From Holothuria scabra (lineage: Eukaryota; Echinodermata; Holothuroidea; Aspidochirotida; Holothuriidae), in assembly GCA_037179385.1 (NCBI GenBank), contig CM074179.1, positions 30,819,903 to 30,883,902 of the forward strand: a stretch of 64,000 nt of DNA, read 5' to 3'. Numbering within the stretch: the stretch's first letter is position 1; each line of letters starts with the position of its first letter. The notes beneath the pieces are model-generated. The model made no database searches and was not told the DNA's origin. It saw only the letters and a program-made list of their open reading frames with translations. The translations under genes were made by a program, and so were the position numbers. Below are positions 58,285 to 64,000 of the stretch, piece by piece.

Positions 58285-59808
58285 TTAAATGCACTTATTT
58301 GCAACCAAACTTGCAACTACATACATATGAAGGTACTGTATGTACTAAAAAATCAGGTGGATAATTAATCCAGGCAAACTACGCCCAGAGAATTTTCTCC
58401 AGCACAAACTTTCCCCATTGACTTCCTGCGCTTAACCCTAGAACATGCATCAGTCATGACCTGCCAGGCAGATAAGTTTCTCCGACACAAAAGTATGGAA
58501 TGGCATGAGTGTGAATTGTACCAGAAGTTGCCCAGGGCAAGGAGACAGAATTATGCAGGCAAGAATTGTGTAGGGTACAACTCAATGAGAATTCCCATGT
58601 ACTTGACTGTTTATTTACTTGCATTATACTTCAGTCTCAGTGATAGTGAAAAATAGAGGGAAACAAAAGTTTTCACAAGTCTGGGCATGTCTCTGATTTC
58701 TAATCATATGTTTACAAAAGTTCTCATTTTTCTTTCCAAACACTTTTGACTCTTTGTTTCGAGAGCATATCTTTCCTGTCAGAACTCCCACTCTCATAAA
58801 TATTATGCTTACGCAAATGACTTATTTCTGAACTCCCTAAAAACAATAAGGGCTCTTTTGTTAACCATACTGTTATTCATGCTTATCTTTAAGAAATCAA
58901 AAGTTTCTTTGTATTTCCATTCAATACCCTATTTTAATGTGACACCTTGCAAACATTGTTCTTTTCATTTTTTTGGACAAGTAGAAAGATAGAAATTATT
59001 GTACGGAAATTTTATAACCATTAACATTTGAAATCTGAAACCAGTTTTACAATAATGAAACAACCTCAGTATGAAGAGCATAAAAATAAACCACTTAAAA
59101 TCCTGAAAGGTCATAAAACATCAAATCTATCAATAAAAAATTAAAGGACCTGAAAAAAAGCCAAAATATAAGATTACAAACTGAAAAAGGAAAAAAGTGC
59201 AACACAGCAAGGTCAGTTAGCCTAACAAATCAAAGGTAAGTTTTCTAATAAACTTTCAAAGTGTATGCATGAATAGATTCATCTACTGTTATGTGTTTTA
59301 TTACAAATCTGAGCAAGTACCAGTGTACAGTACAGGTACTGTATGTAACATTTCCTCCCATGAAGACACGGATCTAGTTTATTGTTTGATGCTCTCTCTG
59401 TCCTGGTGCCCAGACAAGGTCTTAATGTGTATTAAAATGTCACCATCTGGCATCTGTGTACATGTATGCTGCAAAATGTGAGCTACACTGCATCTTTTGA
59501 ATGAGATGTCAATCAAAAAAGGTGTAACCACTTGAAAAATTTGGATTTCCAAACAAAATGAGTACCTTTGTTTGTGTTAAGGGTAAAGGTCAAAAATAAT
59601 CCCACAGAAATATAGTTGCACTCACTGTGGACATTGAGATACATTGGATAAGATCCTGAGGCTAGTAAATAGAAAACCCAAACCAGTACCATGGCAATCA
59701 TGCCATTTTCAGATGACATTGTCATTTAAGGCTCAACAGGTAAAGTGACTACAATACAGAACACTGTATCTTGTCCTCCTCATGGATTGAAGAGATTAAA
59801 ATCAATCA

Positions 59809-60018
<210 letters not shown>

Positions 60019-60089
60019 TCAATCTTGTCAATGGATGCAGTTAACACAGTGGACTGATGTCATTATGGAGGTATGAGATGATATTCACA

Positions 60090-60657
60090 TTAAAGTGTAC
60101 TTCACGTCAAAAAATTCAAATACTGTATGTTAAACATCATAAAAAGTAAATTCTGACAGTCCAACTCCCATCTTTATAGCACATTCCTGAGCAGAGATAG
60201 AAAATGTTGAAATTTATTCACTTAAATGAAATAAGTGCCCTGCACAATAATTTATGACTTTCTTGTTGTACAGTACAACTCACATTAAATGCTTTGCTTC
60301 CCTGTAAAATTAAAAATGATTTTATGACCTTGTACTACTTCTTGTTTGTTTGCATAGCATGTTACACTAACAGGGCTTACTTGTTAATTACATCACCTCA
60401 TATGAGTAAGAGTGCTATCACAACTTGGTAAGGTGTATTAATTTTCAAGAAAACAAAGAAATACAAAGATTGTAATTTGAGTAGTACAACAATGACATCA
60501 CAAATTATTGCACAATGTACCCTTTTAATTTGAGGGTTCAATAAACTTCAACATTTTACTTCTCGACTCAAGAATGTCCTATGAAGATGGGAGTTCATTT
60601 TCACACTCTTTAATATATGTGTTTGAATTTTTTTGACTTAAGGTAGGTACACTTTAA
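60090..60657. mobile_element. Fold-back TTAA element, uninterrupted copy
   Basis: TTAAAGTGTAC at the left and GTACACTTTAA at the right. Inner inverted blocks include TTTTATGACCTTGTACTACT, and AACTTCAACATTTTACTTCT against AGAAAATGTTGAAATTTATT. 568 bp. Shows the state of the 56457 copy before the nested insertion. Confidence 0.82.
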
Positions 60658-60679
60658 TACATCTTGTACTTTACACAGA

Positions 60680-60928
60680 TCACCTTTTGAGCGAAGAAGA
60701 GTGAAACTACTGACAAACATTACAGTATGTGACAATACTAAAGGTTCCTCACTGGATTGTGAAATGCATACCAAGAAGCCCCTTGGCTTTCACTCTGGTA
60801 TGCAATACATCATCAATATCTTTTGTGAAACTATAGATGATATTTCCATAGAAGTACAAGTAATCACGACAGATCACATGCTACGTATGACGAGGCTCCT
60901 TCCAGAAACATGCAAAAACCCAATATGA
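60680..60928 (+). other. Protein-like open frame, unrecognised
   Basis: Reads SPFERRRVKLLTNITVCDNT, then HTKKPLGFHSGMQYIINIFC, ending LPETCKNPI and TGA. An acceptor-like TTTACACAG precedes it. Composition is protein-like, but I recognise no family. Could be a last exon on the plus strand, a transposon relic, or chance. Confidence 0.25.
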
Positions 60929-63421
60929 GGGCCTTCCATCGGGTTTTTATCAGAATATGGCACTGGTTTTTTTAACTTATACCATTTCTTCCCAATTTGG
61001 GTCAAAATTTAAAATTCCAACTGTCATCTCAAAAGGGGTGTTTTTGGAAAGAACAAACACTAAATTTTAAGAAACAAGAGAAGTGCATAGCTTAAATCAC
61101 TTCTATTATTCCCTTATAGGTACAGGATTTCCACTAGTTACCAATTCCGAGGGCAAAAACCTTAACTAAGTGAGGCTAGCCTACTTTCCAAGGGCAAAAA
61201 CCTTAACTAAGTGAGGCTAGCCTATTCTTTGCATTCACTGATGTAATAGTAGACAGTTTGGCAAAAAGTGCAGGCAACCATTTTTCAATCATGATTGTGA
61301 CGAGAAAAAATTAACAGCAAAAATATGCTTAAATTGTCTTGATTTTAGACATTCTGCATCAAAAAGTTTTCATTAAAACCACAGGAATCAGTTTATATTG
61401 ATTGTTTCCTTACTTTGTAATAATGAAGGAGTCCTCCATATAACAGAACACAAAAAGTTGGAATAGCTTTCAAAGTCTTGAATTTTTCACCTAGCACTAA
61501 TTTTGTTTCGGACGTAACAAGATGTCAACAATTTGACTTAGTTCAAAACTTCTGCCATAATTCATGTCTATAAGGTGAATTAACATTCCTGTTGAAATAA
61601 AATTTACACAATTTTACAGTTTTACTAAGAAATTAAGCACAAAGTTACAAAATTTTAATTTAATGTAGTGTAAAGTATATCCCATACTGCTGCAGTGCTA
61701 GTGCAACTTCTCGATACTTTACATGAATCTGTTAGTAATTGTGAAAACTATGTCTCCATAAAAAGATTTTATTGAAAAAAATCTTGCCCAGTTCTTCTAA
61801 AATCCTGAATGTACTATAGCTTGTTACTGCAGTATTAACAGCTTAAGAAGCCCACATAATGGTGTCAGATCATACTTGTTTCGGACGTAACACTTTGCCA
61901 ACAGTTATCTTTTTTAAAACGCCTTCATTGGCATAACAGCAAAATATTTTCCTTACAAAGTTCACCTGGAATTGCAAATTTGTGCAGATTTGTTTAAGAG
62001 TCACAGGTCCAGGTAAAGACTGTCAAAAATTACTTCTAATTACTCTAAATCTTTATGCTCAATTAGCTATCCTCCCTCTCAAAAAATCCATTTAGCCTTT
62101 CCATTTTTGTGTAGCAAACTTGAAGTGTTTATAGAAACTATATGAATCTCTCAATACTGATCTATATCACCATGCAAAATGCATTTTTGCACTTCCTATA
62201 TTGAAGTTTAGGCCACAGTTGTACTTGAGGGGCAGACATCATTCCGAGTTATATTGCAATGAAGGGGACCAGATCTGGATTTTTCAAGTTTGTATAAAAG
62301 GACTTTGCCTTTAGGTACATGTTTTAATCAGATCAGCTTCCATGAAATCATGAAGTGACATAGCAAAAATATATTTGATTACTAAATAACAATATACAAC
62401 TCTGACAACTAATTTAAGCACAAAGTAATTGTTCAAAATTGCTTGAAACAATTCTTGAAACTGCTTAATTCACTCTTGTGCCAGAGTGAGCCCATACAAC
62501 AGTATTTTTGGAGTTAAATAGTATAAACTCAACATAGTTTGGGGAATGTTATAATTTCAAATTACATTCATGAAATATTTCAGAAAAATTCATGTACAGG
62601 ACGTGGTTCATATCAACTCTGCATTCTTTTTTGTTTTTGTTGGTAGAGTAGATTGTTTTCTTTTTTCCTGCTTTGAATATAATTCAACAATCAGTTTAAA
62701 GATCTTTATTTCAAGTGATGTCACTCTCTATCCAGGTCTGTAATTCAGTTGTATCAATTATCATTAGAACTGTACTTCTAAGCATGCAGCATACAGTATG
62801 GTACTACAGCAGCTGTAGCCTCCTGTGCAGAGTGAACATCTTTCATGTGCATAAGGTATTGAGTGGTATCTTGAGAAATTCATTAAAAATTTTAAAGATG
62901 GCCCTAAAAGGCTTCTACTTAAGTAGTATAAGGGTACAGACACAATAAGGGGAAAAATTTGTCATTTTGGACAAAGGTCACAAATTGGCTGTGTGGTTGC
63001 CTTACTGGCCTGCATGGTCTCTAGCCTTTAAAATTTTACTTTTTTCTTGCAGAGTGTAGTAAATTTACCATAACTTAGAAAACAAGAAATCTTTGGAAGG
63101 AAAGTTTACAATAACATCTACATGTGGACTGCCAATTTTTGCAATGTGATGAAATGGCAATGAGCAAGTTATAAGCCCATTGAACTAAGTTAGACTATTA
63201 TCCCAACCGTTGTAGATGTTTGTAATGTGGAATTTAGGGTAAAATGGCAATTAAATATATCTCTATTTAATGTATGAAGGTGTAGGCTGCAGGAGGAATT
63301 CCTGTCAAAAACTCAGAAACTGTGACAGACTGGACCTTATTCATGATAATGCCATCCATCCCATAATTTCAGACTACTCAAAATTGGGCAATCTTCTTAG
63401 ACTGAAAATGTTTCACTCATG
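60929..63421. other. Probable METTL1 intron: nothing recognised
   Basis: AT-rich. Contains a tandem duplication at 61155-61224. The phrase TTTCGGACGTAACA occurs twice (61507 and 61881). No METTL1 catalytic exon and no RNA gene was seen. Confidence 0.45.
61155..61224 (+). repeat. Tandem duplication of ~43 bp
   Basis: AGGGCAAAAACCTTAACTAA GTGAGGCTAGCCTA occurs twice in direct order, 42-43 bases apart. Confidence 0.9.
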
Positions 63422-63590
63422 TCAAGACCATGGCAAAACTAATATTGTCTTTGATTCTAGATAACATTCCAACCAACTCATCATCTGCTGAACAGTAGTT
63501 TTTTTGATTTTAGGGTCAGGTGAACAGGGTTCATGTTGCAATTCATTTGTATCTGATTTCGGTGCATCTAGTGCACGGCCCTCTGCTGTA
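63422..63590 (-). other. Possible minus-strand exon, unrecognised
   Basis: On the minus strand TTTTCCTTCATACAG (a good acceptor) precedes a reading TAEGRALDAPKSDTNELQHE, then PCSPDPKIKKTTVQQMMSWL, ending in a TGA at 63422. It does not match METTL1. It could belong to a separate minus-strand gene or an old transposon. Confidence 0.25.
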
Positions 63591-64000
63591 CCTGTATGAA
63601 GGAAAATTTTCACAGATTGTGTACGATTCATGTGACAATTAACTTGTTTTGGTACAAAGTAACATACAGGTAATTTGCATTCAACACACAGCCCATGCAC
63701 TACTCAATGTGAGGAACATCACCTCCTCATAACTGCATGAAAAACTGGCACAAAAAAATTCTGAACAAAGAATTGTATAGTTGCATGATGCATCACTACA
63801 GTAGCTCACTGTCAACTTCATTTGCTAACAGTTAAATAGTCATTGGTCCTTACCTTATTAAATCCTCCTCTACCTCACCTAAATGCTAAGTACTTTAGTC
63901 CAATATTGAAAGAAATCTTTCCAAATTTTGAATCCATAAATTTGCCTATGATCTCATTTGTACTTCATTAACCCTCCACACCCCATAAAACTTTATCTAA
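63591..64000. other. Window end, nothing recognised
   Basis: AT-rich, no feature seen. Confidence 0.4.

Overview
This is animal nuclear DNA: AT-rich, intron-dense, with GT–AG introns and many small non-autonomous repeats. It is not bacterial or viral. Frequent motifs such as TAGGCCTA and AACGTTAG, the fold-back repeats, and a receptor made of LRR, Cys-rich and multi-membrane parts suggest a marine invertebrate, most likely a deuterostome (echinoderm or hemichordate). That assignment is an impression from sequence style, not proof.

The main gene is on the + strand. I assembled it by hand from 18 exons between 2285 and 47840, each with matching splice phase. It encodes about 1,064 residues after an unseen start and signal exon: an LRR N-terminal cap, 13 leucine-rich repeats (mostly one per 72-bp exon, always split in phase 2), a short linker, two or more ephrin-receptor-like (GCC2/GCC3) Cys-rich repeats, a Cys motif next to the membrane, about eight hydrophobic segments, and a short cytoplasmic tail. 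It looks like a cell-surface receptor. I know of no standard name for the combination.

Inside its largest intracellular loop lies a 61-bp piece of a retroposed repeat, flanked by an 11–12 bp target-site duplication. The net gain is exactly 72 bp, so the frame is kept and 24 residues were added. A copy of the same repeat, 32 bases identical, sits in an intron of the same gene (30710-30741).

Intron 14 of the receptor holds a two-exon Crypton-type tyrosine recombinase gene (26922-28934) with the R..HxxR..H..Y residues intact. At the right, on the minus strand, are the last two coding exons of METTL1, the tRNA m7G methyltransferase (59836-59937 and 56114-56242). Its upstream exons were not found and probably lie beyond 64000.

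Most of the rest is repeats: a piggyBac-like TTAA MITE (one full copy and one cut by the window start), several fold-back MITE families in 2–3 copies each, a pair of inverted elements carrying a ~64-bp minisatellite, tRNA-derived SINEs with tetranucleotide tails, a 490-bp TTAG array beside a splice donor, and many poly-G/poly-C runs. No rRNA gene, intact tRNA gene or CRISPR array was seen.
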